Shown: piece after piece, positions 45,348-58,933 of the stretch
Numbering within the stretch: position 1 is the first letter of the stretch
Layout of the letters: each line of letters opens with the position of its first letter
Origin: Isoetes taiwanensis
Lineage: Eukaryota; Streptophyta; Lycopodiopsida; Isoetales; Isoetaceae
Length of the DNA: 64,000 nt
Direction of reading: 5' to 3'
Assembly (NCBI GenBank): GCA_021234155.1
Contig: JAJEKV010000051.1
Span: 5,152,698-5,216,697 of the forward strand
Notes under the pieces: generated by a model
The model's input: the letters and a program-made list of their open reading frames with translations, nothing else
What the model was told of the DNA's origin: nothing
Database searches by the model: none
Program-made: the position numbers and the translations under genes

Positions 45348-47028
45348 TCTACTTACTTAAAAAGTTTTTGGGGGTTTTTGCTGATGCCGGTGTCCCCTTT
45401 CCGGCTCCCAAAACTCACGCTTTTTCCGGCAAAAAAGCGTTTTCCCGGCCAAAACGCTTCTTCCAACATTTTTTTTTTCTTCTCTTCATTTTTCCGGCAG
45501 CGACTTTCTCTCTCTTGGGTGTGGGCGGTGCCCGCGGGTTCAGGCGGCAGCAGCTTCAGGCGCACAAGAAGCTCGAGAACGCCATATTTTTGTTCAAGCA
45601 ACCCTTTTTCAGAAGCTTCAGGATATGTGGACGCTTGGAAAGTTTATCAAAGCAGCTAAAGTTTATCAGATGTCTTTCTTCTTTCTTGCATAGATTATGA
45701 ATCCGGCTGGCTGGGGAGGTACCTACTGCACAACACATCAAAAAGTAACTCGACCACCAAGATAATAAGGTAATCAATGGTTACTTCGTTGTTTCTTCCT
45801 TTTGGATTTCCTTTAGATTTACATAATGATCCCATCACTATGTAAGCGTTACGGAGAGCTGCTCATTCTCATTCTTCATTTTCATACATTTGGAACTTCG
45901 TTTGTGTGAGGAATTTTAGAAGCAGCTCTTGACCAGCAAAAAAGGAAGAAAGCTTGCAGGTAAAGAAAAGTTGAAAAGACCATTTTTGTGCATGTTAACG
46001 CAATTGTCTAATCCGAAATCAGAATCAGGGAAGATCTCTTGCTGCAAGGGCGCTTTTGTAAGCTCTACAATGGCATCTACAAGACCAACCAGGTAGTATT
46101 TAGACTATGTGTTGCTTCAGAGTTAGATTTTTTCATTTGAAGTCTCTAATAAAATTGATTTCTGATTTCTATTCTTCTCCCAGTAACATATATCATTATT
46201 GTAAGGAGCCAGCGGCACATGTTTTATTTCCTGAACGAATTTTGAATGGAATGCAAGTGCAAATTTTTAAATATATTAAGCCTTATGTTGCAAACAAAGT
46301 TGGAACAAAGCCATGCTTTCCTTGAAGTCTGCATGCAAACTGGGTCGGAGCAGGTATCCTCAATCTATTAACATGTCATTGAATTGCATTTTCAAGGTTG
46401 TGATTCGATTTGTTGCATCCAGTTTGATTCATGTTTATCTAGCTTGCTGCAACATCCTGCGCTTCTTATGCACGTGGTTGGAATATATGAGGCTCTTGCA
46501 AACTATAGAGACGGATCGGCATGCCAAATACAATTAATCGAAATAGTGGCTCGGCTCAAGTAAGTGCCCGGATGAAGCTAAGTGCAACCTTTGTGGTATT
46601 CATTAAATCGGGGATGCATGCTATATGTTGTTATTAACGCTAGGGGGAGCTACTTGTTGACCATTTGGGTAAGCATAGATTCGTAAGAATTTTCCTTTTT
46701 CTTGCTTTTCGGCCACATGTGCGCTTATTATTTCTGCTTTTTCTATATATTTAATTTGCTACTAGAAATGTTTTAGTCATGTTCTTCGTCTTTTTCTTTC
46801 ATTTGCTCATGTTGGTTCATAGAGGTTCTTTTATGTTTCCGTCGTTTGGTCACATTGGCATATATGAGGTTCTTTTCATGACACGTGTCACATATATTTC
46901 TGTGCCTATTTGCATATTCTATATCATGGTGAGCATTCTAAGTTGTAGTGTCTCGATATGACATTATCGGGCCAATGTTTGGTGTTTATGAGAGTCATTT
47001 GATGGGCTGTTATGAGCGATCATTTTTT

Positions 47029-47358
47029 CTATGCAATGGAAGGGGTTGTCGTGAATGAGCTCCAAAGTATGAGCCCTCCCAGCTCTCCTTGACTTTGTGA
47101 ACTTGAAATAAGGAGCTTTATGGGCATGTTACTCGCACTACACCAAGTTAGAGGATATCTGCATTTTTGCCCATATACCGCCTCAAATAGGCTCATCTTT
47201 ATGGAGTCCTGATATGTATTATTGTACACAAGTATGTGCTCTGATGGTACCAAATCTCTGATCAACATGTATGCAGGCTGTATTTGCGGGACGATGAAAC
47301 AACTTGGGTAAACACCGCCATTGATCATATCTTTTGGTCCGGTTTTATTGAATGCCAA
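47029..47358 (-). pseudogene. Ty3/gypsy integrase fragment inside Helitron 1
   Basis: A minus-strand ORF of 109 codons. Its middle reads YNNTYQDSIKMSLFEAVYG followed by QKCRYPLTW, the conserved gypsy integrase C-terminal block just after the catalytic core. Sequence on either side is not clearly gypsy, so only a scrap remains. It may have been captured by, or inserted into, the Helitron. Confidence 0.75.
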
Positions 47359-49933
47359 AGTGGTTTGTGTTTACATTTAACATTTTAGTTTAACAGAGTG
47401 TTTTTTCTCTTAATATATTCAGATAAAAACTTAAAAGGATGGTCAGGAAAGCACTAATTATTCTCTATATATGTTGATGATTGTTTCAGGAACGTCAACG
47501 TGAACCCTGTGGCATTTGAATTCCTGTTAGACTGTTCTAACCTTTACATATGCTCAGAAATGTTTTGACATGTATTGAGATCCTTCTATCATCACGAGAG
47601 CCACAGGTACAAATTTGGAAGATTTATATTTGCGTAGTTTCTTTGCTGTGCTGTGATGGCATATGCTGAGATGGCATAAATTACTGCCATGGAATAACAG
47701 AATACAAAAACATTTAAAGGATTAACATTTAGTTGCTGCTAAATGCTTTAGCAACTGCATCCAATGAATGCAAATATATATGATTGTCAACTTTTACAGG
47801 ATATGCTGCCAGCGGATTTAAACTTTTACTTCCTGACCTTGAAGTCTTCAATCCAGGGGGGAATTCATGATAGAGGGGCTACACGTAAATTGTTGGGACT
47901 AGCTGCTGATATACCATTGTTGTCTCATCCAGGTATTGTCAAAGTGTTATTGTAAAATACATTTATTGCACCATGCTATTTCACTTTGAAGTTCTCATTA
48001 TTATCAATCACTTCCATCTGCAGTTGCAACTGGCTTTTACTGATAGTTCTGCTACAGGTCAGAAGATCATGTCAGCGCAACAAGATCATGTCAGCAGCAA
48101 CAGAGAACTTTAAAGTTGGTATTTGTTACAATTAGCTTTTTCAAATCCAAGGTATAGGATGAATGCAGGTAGCTTATACAGACATGATTATGCACTTGAG
48201 AAAAAAAGGATGACTTATTACTGTATTCTATGCTGCTTTTGCATGTCAATTGACAATCGAGACGTTAACTGCTCTTTCCTTCTTTTTCTAGCCTGTTACG
48301 TTGGAACTCCTATGATATTGATAAGGTACTAGATATGGTCGCTTGGAGTTGAAAACTGAACATGTTTGGAAAATATGGTGTTTTATTATTGTGAGTAGTT
48401 TGTATGACCATGATACTAAACCTTTGCAAGGCAATAAATTGCTCCTTTTAAACTATGTCCACTCTATTTGAGTACCTCAAGGACAACATTTTGGAATTTG
48501 TTCCATTCTAATTAGAAGCTATCCGTTGTATAGCTTGCATCATCTCAAAGCAATATTTGCAAATAAACTAAAGGTTATTATTCATTACATAACTTGCAGA
48601 GCTTCTATAAAATATTTCTCCTCTAAGTTATCTTTTGAAGTTGGGACTTGCTTCTGGAGCAGAGCAGTTGGGACTCCACAATTGGGTCATTGTTTGGAGC
48701 AGAGCAGAACAATTGGAACTCCATCAATCGGGTCATCGTGAGTTAGTACAGTAATATGGTAAGCTTCTCAGAACAATTGTTGTGGCTTTTGCTATCAATT
48801 TAGTAGAGAAAAAAGTGGATATATTCCCAAAAGAAAGAAGGCTTTAAGGATTTTGCAATAAACTTAGTCTGTTTATGTTGTTACGTCAGATTTTGGCACC
48901 ACCCTATTCTTCCACTTCCGAAATGCACTCAATACTGCTCTAGGTCTTTGAGCAAGAACTCTGGGCACACACATAAATTCTAAAACGTTAAGATTTTATT
49001 ATGATGAACATAGAACTAAGTCCTGAGGCTGTTATTTTTTCAATTTCTGTTTCTTATAGGATTCAATCCTACATCACAATAAACTTACTTTGTATATTCT
49101 ATAGCGTGACATAGATAACAAATTCTTTTTCTATTGTTTTCTTTGATTAGATAAGTATACCAGTGCTATTATGAGTGGCATTCAGATTCACCAAGGCTAA
49201 CTTGGCACTTTCGATGACTGCTTCCAGTTGTGAAAGCCCAGATAGGAATGGACAGGAGCTTCAATAAGTTAGAGCTTCAGGTAAAATGCTTTTTTGCAAC
49301 GATACCATCTCTCTTTCATAGCCACTGTGGTATCAAAATCTTTCTTAGTTTCAGGGTTTTGGAGCTGATTGATTCTTAGCTTGAGATTTGAAGTGAAGCC
49401 ATAGGACACGGGTGCACTACCATAGTTTTTCTGGACTGGAGCATGCCTTCCCAAATAATATGTCAACTAGAACGGCTTTTGTTCTGAAGCTTGGACTTTT
49501 TCTCTTTTGCCGCTGTTTTGAGAATGAGATAGTGCAGGCATACGCTATGGTAAGTTTCAGTTAATGAAGGAAGCATGTCAATTGCCCCACATATATTTGC
49601 ATGTATTCAGATTCTTTTGTTCAAACTATTCAAAGATAACTTCATTGCCCAGACCGTGCAATTCCTATAACGTGAAAGACACCACCGCATATGATTGAAA
49701 CAGATTGAAACAGTGGAAGCACCTAGAGAGTTTGGTGTTATGGATACCAAATATAGTTGCAGGGCGCTTGCAATGATAATATTTATGCATTTATATGTCA
49801 GAAGTGACCATGCCATTGAATTGTGGTTCTTGAGGATCTACATGTAGGGTACTTCCAGTTTAGTATAGCAATGCTAGAATGATAAGGAGGAAACCTGAAA
49901 GCATGAAAGTGTGTGTGATATGTCGGGACGTTA

Positions 49934-49963
49934 GCCCGGCAACGCCGGGCACACGTTTACTAG
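49934..49963 (+). other. Helitron 3' terminus, junction 1/2
   Basis: Perfect 7-bp stem GCCCGGC/GCCGGGC with loop AAC, then ACACGTTTACTAG. The next base starts the following 5' terminus TCTACTT. Confidence 0.8.
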
Positions 49964-51540
49964 TCTACTTACTTAAAAAGTTTTTGGGGGTTTTTGCTGA
50001 TGCCGGTGTGCCCTTTCCGGCCGCCAAAACTCACGCTTTTTCCGGCCAAAACGCTTTTTTCCGGCTATTTTCTCTCTTCTTTCAGTTTTCTGGCCAAACG
50101 TCTTCTTCCGGCGACATTTTCTCTTTCTGTCAGTGGTGGGCGGTGGGCACTTAATTGGCGGTAGGCGGTGGGTAATGCAGCCGTTACCCTGGGGGATAAT
50201 GTTGAATCCTGTTCCAAATTTAGAGGCGCTGAATTCTTCACAGAGGTATGGGCAGTTCAATCAGGTGAACAGAGCTATTTCGGCACTACGAAAGGGGTTT
50301 TTCTTCTGGAGCAACGGGCAACGGACTGGAGCTACAACTGCCTGGAGCTTCAGGTAATTTTTTTGAGCCCATACTTTCATTTCTTACCTCTCTGAATATG
50401 AACTCGATCGATTGCAGCTGTTTGGTACCCGAAAGTGATTTTCCGCTAGCTTTTCCTTTTCAGACAGTATTTTTTTCGATGGGAGCGCAACAGGGCCGTC
50501 TTACACTGAATATGGCAGTGGATTCTGCCCTATATCATCATTTTCTGAATTCCAGGAAATTAATGTAACGTGGGTTGTTTGGGTTAATCGACTGTGGCAA
50601 GGCAAAGGACGCTGAAGCATTCTTTCTGGGTTTATTTGGGTTAATCGACTGTGGCAAAGCAGAGATGATTGAAATAAGGAGTCCTTGAAGCAAAGGTAAC
50701 TTAAGGCGCTTATAAAAACTCTGGCAGGTGCGTTGTTTTTGGATTTGCAATGTTCTTCAGCTCTAAATCTTATGTGTTTGTGTTTTGTATTTGCAGTTGA
50801 AGCATAGGAGTCGTTGAAGCATAGGAATCAGTTCAAGGAGTCGCTGAAGCATAGTAATCGGCCACAGTTTGGATCAAAGGGAACTTAAGGAATTCGGTTG
50901 AAGCAAAGGTTCAGGCTTTCCTTTCTTGGGGTTAACCGACAAGATATCTTAGTTTTTCGACACCTTATTTCGGCAAAACGGCTGATTAGCCGGAGTAATG
51001 GCGCGCGATTTTGCTCTGCTATTTTCTGGAGGAGTAGCTCTATCCCATCCTAAATCGGGAGCTTTGAAACTTGGAATCGCCAGTTTTTTTGCCTTAAAGT
51101 CGTTTTGGAAGGTCAGTGTTTTTAAGCCTTGGAATCGCCATCTTTGAGCTCTGAATCTCCAGCAACCCAAAATACAGGTAATTTTGCATGTATTTTTCTG
51201 TTGAATTTAAAACTACACTCTGGTTGACACTGGTATTGTGACAGGGCCTGAGACTTTAAAGCCTGATATTGTCGTCCCTTTGTTAGAGAACTGCCATCTT
51301 GAAGAAAGACTTGACCCTTTTCTTCCTGATGTTTGAGGCGTTGTAGTTATTTGAAGTACCTCTGGTAGAGGGTGTTAATCTTCTGCCTCTGAAAGGTTGC
51401 CCATATTTTCCTCTCATTCTTTTTTCTTTAAACATATTAGTTTATATTGATTGATTCCTTTTCGATATGTTCATAGTTTGTTATTCATACTGTCTGTTTT
51501 GTTTGCAGAGTACATGTGCTAGAGACAGATTTGCCAATAC

Positions 51541-51750
51541 ATGTCCACAAATAATGTAAACAATGTTTTGTACTATCCAAGGCATTTCCAGAATATATGC
51601 CACCTAACTGATGCAAGGTTATTTTTCTGTACTGAAGATTCAAGTGGCAAAACCAGCATAGATTGTTTAATAAGCTGGATTTTAGATCAACTACCATTTT
51701 ACAGTGACAATGATCAGGGCATTTTGGAAGGTACCTATACCAAGGTATGA
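51541..51750 (+). other. Exon-like ORF in Helitron 2, unrecognised
   Basis: An ORF of 69 codons containing NICHLTDARLFFCTEDSSGK and SIDCLISWILDQLPFYSDND. It sits after a TTTGCAG acceptor (about 51508), and a GTACCT donor-like site follows GGAAG at about 51730. The composition is clearly protein-like, which suggests a captured exon. I do not recognise the family. Confidence 0.35.
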
Positions 51751-53759
51751 ATTATCTGCATTGCAACAAGAATGTTATGCAAAGTAGTTCCTATGCTCCA
51801 CAAACGGATGATAGAAGACTGCTATGTACTTCTTGGTTAGATGCCAGAAGCAGATTATATGTGCAACCACAAAGTTTTGCACAAGAAATAAAACATATCC
51901 TGATCCGTTGGCGGAAGTGATTCACATATAGCCCACAAACATCATAACACATCACCTACAAGATACTTTAAGCTAGATGTTGTGCTTGCTTGCTTGCTTT
52001 GCAGGGCTGGCATTTGAGTGTAACTGAAGGAACTGAAGGAAGACTGAGCACTGTTGCTTTGGATTGAACTAAGATCTGAACACATACAATGCATCATCTG
52101 TTATATGCGGCAAAGCTTTCCCTTTAGTTGCTTTTTGCGTGAAGTTTTGGAAGACTCCACCAGCACATCCAAAGCAACATATCACCAATATGGTATGCAA
52201 GTTTCTAAGATGTTCTCCCTATTTCTAAGATGTTTCTCCCTATTTGTAGATGTTCCATTTTCTGCGGATCTTTTACTTATTTTATTCACTGGCATCTTAT
52301 TACCAGTGGAGATCATCATTGTATTTTTAATACTGCACTTTTGGATAAATGAGTTTGATGAACAAAATTAAACATTATGTAAATATAACTGCGTATATTG
52401 CTAGGAAGGAATTTGCAATAGCCTGCAGGTCTGCTATCCATGTCATGTAGCAACAATTATGCAAGGTAATTCTGCAATAATTTAAATACTGAATTGTTAC
52501 TGCAAACATGTTACAGGCGAACAAAAACAGTTTTGGTAGTAACCAAGGCATTTTTTGGGTGCGCTTTAGGCCCATTTTCCAATGAATCCAATGAATGCGT
52601 GTACTGTGTACGCTTTAGGCCCATTACTAGGATGCTCTATGCTTGGATGTTACTAGAGGGCATGGCATGATCTCATTTGAGTATCTTGAGTTAGTTAATG
52701 ATGTTCTATCAGGTAAGAATGAGTTTCTATCAATCAGAAGAAGATGATGACAGAAGAAGAAGATGACGAGTGAGTGAATTGGAGCAAGATAGAAATCCCC
52801 CTTTTGAGTTCACGCACACCATATGCACACCATATTGATAGATATATCCACATCCTGTTTCGTAGCACTTAGTGATGCCGACCTTTTCAGGGGTAGACAT
52901 ACAATCTCAAAGCATGAAAAGGTTGCATTGATTATCCCTAGATAGATTGAATTACACTATCTACTTATGAATAATGGGCAACACAATGTTTGTGATGACT
53001 ATCCTTTCAGGGATAGACTTCAAGAGCATGATAAAAAATGTGGCAGGACAAACATGATAAACAATGTGGTGCGACAGACAATTTCAAAGCATGAAAAGGT
53101 TGCATTGGTTATACTTAGACGAAATTACAATATCTACTTATTGTGGGCAATGAATTATGGGCATCATGACTTTGTGGACTATCAATTGTCAAAGCTTCTC
53201 CTTTTCCTATGAATGAAGATCTGGAGATAACTTGCTTTGAGGATGCATTCATAATATTCACTAACTCAAATCTCCTTAAAAATCATTTTCATGTGAACAT
53301 GATTTTGTTTCTTCAATAAATGCATTTTTGATAAGTGGAGCAAATTCTCAAGGAATTTGAAGCCGAATGCATATCTAAAGTTCCATCATAAACTAAAGTA
53401 CACCAATGAACCAGAACAAAAATCTACGTTTTGCATTTATGTACCTATATTTTGTTGATGTACTTAACTACTTCTAAGGGTGACATTTTGAGCATAAATT
53501 TTGGATCTCTCTTTCCAAATTTTCATTTTTAAAGATAGATTTAACTACCCACATATTCCTTATAAAGCATTGTTTTCTCTTCTAAAATGCATAAACGCAA
53601 AGTGAATATATTGATGATATTGTCATTAGACAATTTCAATAACAAAAATAATCAACAAAATCAAATAATGTTCATTTTTGCCAATATCAATATACGTTGT
53701 TGTCGAAGCTGCACATATGGACATTAAAAGATGGAGTAAAAATACACGTTAGGACATTA

Positions 53760-53789
53760 GCCCGGCAACGCCGGGCACACGTTTACTAG
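53760..53789 (+). other. Helitron 3' terminus, junction 2/3
   Basis: The same hairpin (GCCCGGC-AAC-GCCGGGC), then ACACGTTTACTAG and immediately TCTACTTACTTAAAAAG. Confidence 0.8.
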
Positions 53790-54631
53790 TCTACTTACTT
53801 AAAAAGTTTCTTGGGGTTTTTGCTGATGCCGGTGTCCCCTTTCCGGCTCCCAAAACTCACGCTTTTTCCGGCAAAAACGCTTTTTTCCGGCCAAAACGCT
53901 TCTTCCAACATTTTTTTTTTCTTCTCTTCATTTTTCCGGCGGAGACTTTATCTCTCTTGGTTGTGGGCGGTGCCCGTCGGTTAACGTGTGCCCGGCGGTA
54001 ATTAGGCAACACATCCAGCCCTCGCTATGGTCCGATGGTTTCTTGCACTCCGGCGATGTTGAATGTGAGAGCCGAGACCGGATTCTGCTCCACCACTTTC
54101 TGATACAAACAAATGGGGCTTAAATAATCCGGTTTTTTCCTGCAGATAGCATTTTTTGCCAAGCAAAGTGAGCTAACGGCAATGAAAGGGAGATGACTAG
54201 CAGATGAACTTTTTTTCCTCCTCCTCAATCCGGCCATGAGGAGGTGGCAGATCCAGGGTTTTAAGATCAGGGTTTTCTTATTGTTGAAAGATACCAGGGT
54301 TTTGTAGCTCAGCATTCAAACATCAGGGTTTATCTTTTAGGAACGACCTACTGAGCAGAGTTATCTCATCCGGCATCCGGTACACCTTATCCGACAGCAA
54401 GCAGGTAATTTATTAACCTTTTTTCATTAGAGATTTTTCTTTTTAAATTAGCAACGCATTGGGGCTATCCAGCTTATGTTCCAAAGGGATCCATTGCAGA
54501 TTGAGTCATCATGGCAGCTAGCTCATGTTTCTGATTTGTGAAACGGCACCATCGCCAGGTTTTTATGCTGGGTTCCAGTGAGCAAATCGATGCTCCTACA
54601 ATATACCTGTAATGGGTACTATTTGCTACTA

Positions 54632-55589
54632 TTGTATTCCCTCTGATAGGACCTCTTCTCTGCAAAATATTTTCTTAAATGATTTGATATTTTGTATTCT
54701 CTCCTCCAGCTTCTTCTTGCTTTCCTGGATGTTTGACATTCTCTTAAGCTGATTTTCTTAAGAGTGGCCGGAAATGAACCCAGCGATGGATTTTGAAGGC
54801 TTTTGTTTTCTGCTCTGCTTTTCTAAAAGCCACTCTCTAACTTAGCAGCGAAGCTACCTGACCCATCTGCTACAGCTGGAGCAATCGCTTTTGAGGTTGC
54901 ATTTGATTTGCAGATTAAGATTCATTTTGCCTTTGCTTCTGTTGGCCGGCAGATTAAACTTTTTAAGATGTTAAATTGAAGGGAGCTTGGAGCTGGAGCA
55001 ATCGCTGGGCTTATTTTTGTATGAGTTGGAGACGGTGCAGGGGCAGGTTAGTCGGCATTTACAAAGTTTGTGGATCAGACTGCAAATTTCTTTACTTTTT
55101 CGCTGTTGTGTGTTTTGTGCTGTACGTTTCTTGCTTGGTTTTTGATGTTTACAGCATCTTCCCTCTTCCTTGCAGTTTCGTGGAATTGGGATCCCAGCTC
55201 TTCTCCAAAAAAAGGCTTTCTTAAACGGGGTTCTATGTTATCTTCTCTGCCTTCGACCTCCTTTTACTTCGTGGCATTTTGTCATGGATTTGATCTCTGC
55301 AGCAGGTTAAGGAGCCACAAAATGCTTTCTTATACTATTTGCTTTTTTGTATTCCCTCTGATAGGACCTCTTCTCTGCAAAATGTTTTCTTAAATGATTT
55401 GATATTTTGTATTCTCTCCTCCAGCTTCTTCTTGCTTTCCTGGATGTTTGACATTCTCTTAAGCTGATTTTCTTAAGAGTGGCCGGAAATGAACCCAGCG
55501 ATGGATTTTGAAGGCTTTTGTTTTCTGCTCTGCTTTTCTAAAAGCCACTCTCTAACTTAGCAGCGAAGCTACCTGACCCATCTGCTACA
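54632..55589. repeat. Direct duplication of 243 bp inside Helitron 3
   Basis: 54632-54874 and 55347-55589 are nearly identical, for example in TTCTTGCTTTCCTGGATGTT, and are spaced 715 bp apart. The intervening sequence is not repeated. Confidence 0.9.
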
Positions 55590-58500
55590 TCACAAGGAAC
55601 AATGTTCCACCATAACAGTCTATCTAGCAAAAACAATGCTCATATCCAGAGACACATAAATAAAATCTGAAGCTTAAGATCTAATAGAGATTCTGCTTTG
55701 GTTGTGTTCATATCTTAGCAAGGTAGAGCTAAGTATTTTGTCAAGTGGAAAATGAATTGAGATGCAGGATCTATCAAGTTCTTCACGTGAATGTCATGGT
55801 TCTTTAACATGTAGTTTGGCGTGCAGGAGAATTTGGGATGCATTAACATGTAGCTGGGTGACGCTCTGGATAGCAGTTGGCATTTCAACCGGGCGACTTC
55901 AAACTTTTATCCGATCCAAGCCTTCATTTTTGAGCGTAACCTCCTCGGTTTCGATGCCAAATTTCGGTCATCACATCTGCGTTGGCTCCTACCTTTTCAA
56001 TATGACTCCAAATAGGGAATAATCTATAACGGCAACATGGAACAGGGATTCTGTGCTGGATATTCTATAACATGAACAGGGAACAACATGCATTACACCA
56101 AAACATGCATTTTTACATGCTTTACACCAAGTTGGTTCTTTTGAGTATTTATATTCTTTCATCTGTCTGTCTTCAGGTGTTGCTTCAAGAAGACGGTTCT
56201 GCATCCGCGCTTTAACACTTGGATTACAGTTGGATTACATCAAGTGTTACAGTTGGATTACATCTAAAGTACTTGGTGGCAAAGCTGACCCATTTTTTGA
56301 GGTGACATTTTGCAAAGGTGATCTTAATGTTGCAGCCATTCGTAGAAGCAATTGATCATGTCCATGTATAATTTTAAATTTTCTTTCCATGTGTATATGG
56401 GCATATATGGATTTTGGCAGTAGGAAATAGCAGATCAAAATAGCTTGGGCTCCTCTTTTTCTTGCTTAACTTCATTCAATACTAGGTATGGCAAAAAAGG
56501 GACGGATTTGCTTCTGTCATATGTATTCATGGTGCAAATTAGCAACATTATTTGTCTATTTGTATACATGGAGATGGATATGGTGGAGCAAACAAGAACA
56601 CTGTTATGCTACATTATTGGTAATCTGAAGGATGCGTTGGAGATGAAATGGTCAGTACTATTATCATTTCTTTAGAGCTGGTAATGTAGCAACATTTACT
56701 ATTTCTATCCTTCACACGGACTCTCAGAAGGGCCAGAGAGTCAGTATAATATGCACCTTAGTGATTTAATGTAAGTGGGTTCATTATATTCTATTGCATC
56801 TATGTAGTAGGCTGCTCAAATCTCTGATTTTCAAGCATAAGTTCTTTTGGATGCTGCAGAAGTCTCTTCATAAATGTAATTACGAAAATGCAGTTCTGTT
56901 CATAGACAGCGTATGTTTATGGTTTAGTATCCATGTCAGTTTAGTACACATTTCTGAATATTATTGTAGACTGCGAATAAACATGCCTTTGTATGCATGT
57001 CCATAATTGAATTGATACTAGGGCATTGAGCTAACAAGCTTCTTTGCTGCTGATAAAGTACTTGAGATAAATAGTTTGGGCTGATGCTGTTACAACACAT
57101 TCATTGCCCAGAGTTTGTTATTGCATTGCCCCTGTACTTTGAAAGCCACAAATCCTAATCCTACCAAGATGATGAAACGAAAGTCTCCTTACAAGCTTAT
57201 CAGACTGGCATAATATGAATGGTGAGGCATGGCAGGTCCACAGCTGTACTACTTTATATCTAAGTGCTTTTGGTGAAGATCGTGGATCGAGAAGTAATAT
57301 AGGGTGCATCTGTTTGATACATGGTTGCAACGTTGTGTGTTTCACAGGTTCTTTTTAGTACATGGAAAAATAGTTCAAAACTTTGCATATGTAATATGTT
57401 CTGTTAGAGGATGATGCAGAACGATTTGAATTTAAGGCTATTGGCCTGTGATATTTGGTGCAGGTATGGGCTTCATGCCTTTGGCTTGCAGACCTAGATC
57501 ATGGATGTTCCCTTAATTGTTTCTTACAAAGTGAAGTAATATCATGTGCACACACATTAGCTATTCAATGCAGGCTTTGAATGCTTTACTCAGGCAATTT
57601 ATACTCCTATGTATGCAAAAATTCAAATCATAAATGTGCTGTAGATATTTATTGTGAGGCATTTGTTTCCACAGTCTAGAAATCATTGGACATACTTTGA
57701 CTGATGGCAATCATTTGGACATACTTTGACTGATGTCCTCTAGGATGCTATTTTTAAGTGTACTTCTATCCTAGCTGTACATGCAGGTTGCAACAACATT
57801 ATGCAATTATAAGAACTAGCGTTTGGTATAATTTGTTTCTTTTTTCTTAATAACATATACAGAAGAGATTGAAGCCTTAGAGGAACACATAACAAAATCT
57901 ATGGCATCAAAATATGTAGAGCAATGAAGTGCCTATCAAAGTTCTATAAGTGTTTTGAAAGCAAGCACGATTGTCATATAGCAATCTTTGGCATACTAAA
58001 TACGAATACAATGTTGTTTTGCTCCCCTGGCCAACATAATATTTGAGTGAGCCAAATTTCCAAATGGGCACTCTCTCGCAACACTTGCAATTACAACACT
58101 TGCAATTGCACAAATGCTGAAAGGGGATTTTAAGAGATGGTTCTACATTAGGATGTTTTTTTGTTCTAATTAGGATGTTTAGTGAGCAAGTCATGGTAGT
58201 GATATTTGTGAAATCAAGGTGGCAAATTATTTTTCGGATTATATTGTAAATACATGTATTTAGTATTTGTTGAATTACTAAGTTGTATTACATGTTAGCA
58301 TTGATAGGTTCACATGAGTATTTGCACTATTTACTTTTCAAACGCTCTTGCTAGCGCGATGAAGTAAACTTGGCCTCATATGCACGAACACTGCAAAAGC
58401 AAAATAACAATTTTTGCTAAACCTCATACTTCAAGCCCGAGGACATCTCGAGCAATGCCATTTAGCCTAAGCAAGGCCCAAGCAAAATATCAACTCCCAT

Positions 58501-58903
58501 CTTTGAATACTTAATCTTATGTCTACAAATTGCTATTGTCCATTGCAATTTAAAGACACTCTCGACCTTATTTCCTTGCATTCCGACGTGCATCAAGGCT
58601 CCAAGTAGCAACTTAGCTGTGCTGGAGTTTACATCAGAAGCTCAAGAAGGCCAATTTTTTTTCCTTAGGGGACTTCCTTTTTTTTAGACTGTTGCATTCC
58701 GATTTTCTTGCTATCCATCTTGCGTTAAAAGTTCTTGCTTTTGAATCAAGTGCTAGATCTTATTCCTGTCATTAGACAATTTCAATAATAAAAATAATTA
58801 CAAAAGGAAATAATGTGTATTCTTACCAATATCAATATGCGTTGTTGTCGAAGTTGCACACGTGGACGTCAAAAGCCGAGTAAAAACATATACTATGACA
58901 TTA

Positions 58904-58933
58904 GCCCGGCAACGCCGGGCACACGTTTACTAG
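58904..58933 (+). other. Helitron 3' terminus, junction 3/4
   Basis: Identical hairpin and CTAG as at the other two junctions, again followed at once by TCTACTTACTTAAAAAG. Confidence 0.8.

Larger units (their letters stand above)
45348..49963 (+). mobile_element. Helitron 1 of a head-to-tail array (non-autonomous)
   Basis: 4,616 bp. The 5' end TCTACTTACTTAAAAAG follows host A. The 3' end has hairpin GCCCGGC-AAC-GCCGGGC (49934-49950), then 13 nt ending CTAG (49960-49963). These are the diagnostic features of Helitrons (5' TC, 3' hairpin, CTRR, insertion after A). The 5' 200 bp has paired blocks such as AAGCGTTTT/AAAACGCTT. The interior has a gypsy integrase scrap (minus strand, about 47080-47260), an exon-like piece ending at a GT near 47935, and direct repeats near 48653-48738. 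No Rep/helicase was found. Confidence 0.72.
49964..53789 (+). mobile_element. Helitron 2 of the array (non-autonomous)
   Basis: 3,826 bp. It starts TCTACTTACTTAAAAAG directly after the CTAG of Helitron 1 and ends with the same hairpin (53760-53776) and CTAG (53786-53789). The interior holds exon-like ORFs (51541-51750 and about 52130-52195), direct repeats of TTGGGTTAATCGACTGTGGC (50579 and 50637) and a diverged direct repeat around 52902 and 53079 (TCAAAGCATGAAAAGGTTGC). The last 170 bp are homologous to the end of Helitron 3. No transposase was seen. Confidence 0.72.
53790..58933 (+). mobile_element. Helitron 3 of the array (non-autonomous)
   Basis: 5,144 bp with the shared 5' terminus (one change: AAGTTTCTTGGGG) and the shared 3' hairpin and CTAG (58904-58933). 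A 243-bp segment is present twice inside (54632-54874 and 55347-55589). The 3' subterminal 170 bp, starting CATTAGACAATTTCAATAA, is shared with Helitron 2. No recognised coding sequence or transposase. Confidence 0.72.

Noticed and set aside
49934-49950. GC hairpin as a transcription terminator
   Set aside because: This is eukaryotic DNA. The same hairpin recurs three times, each followed by CTAG and the same 5' sequence, which fits Helitron ends.
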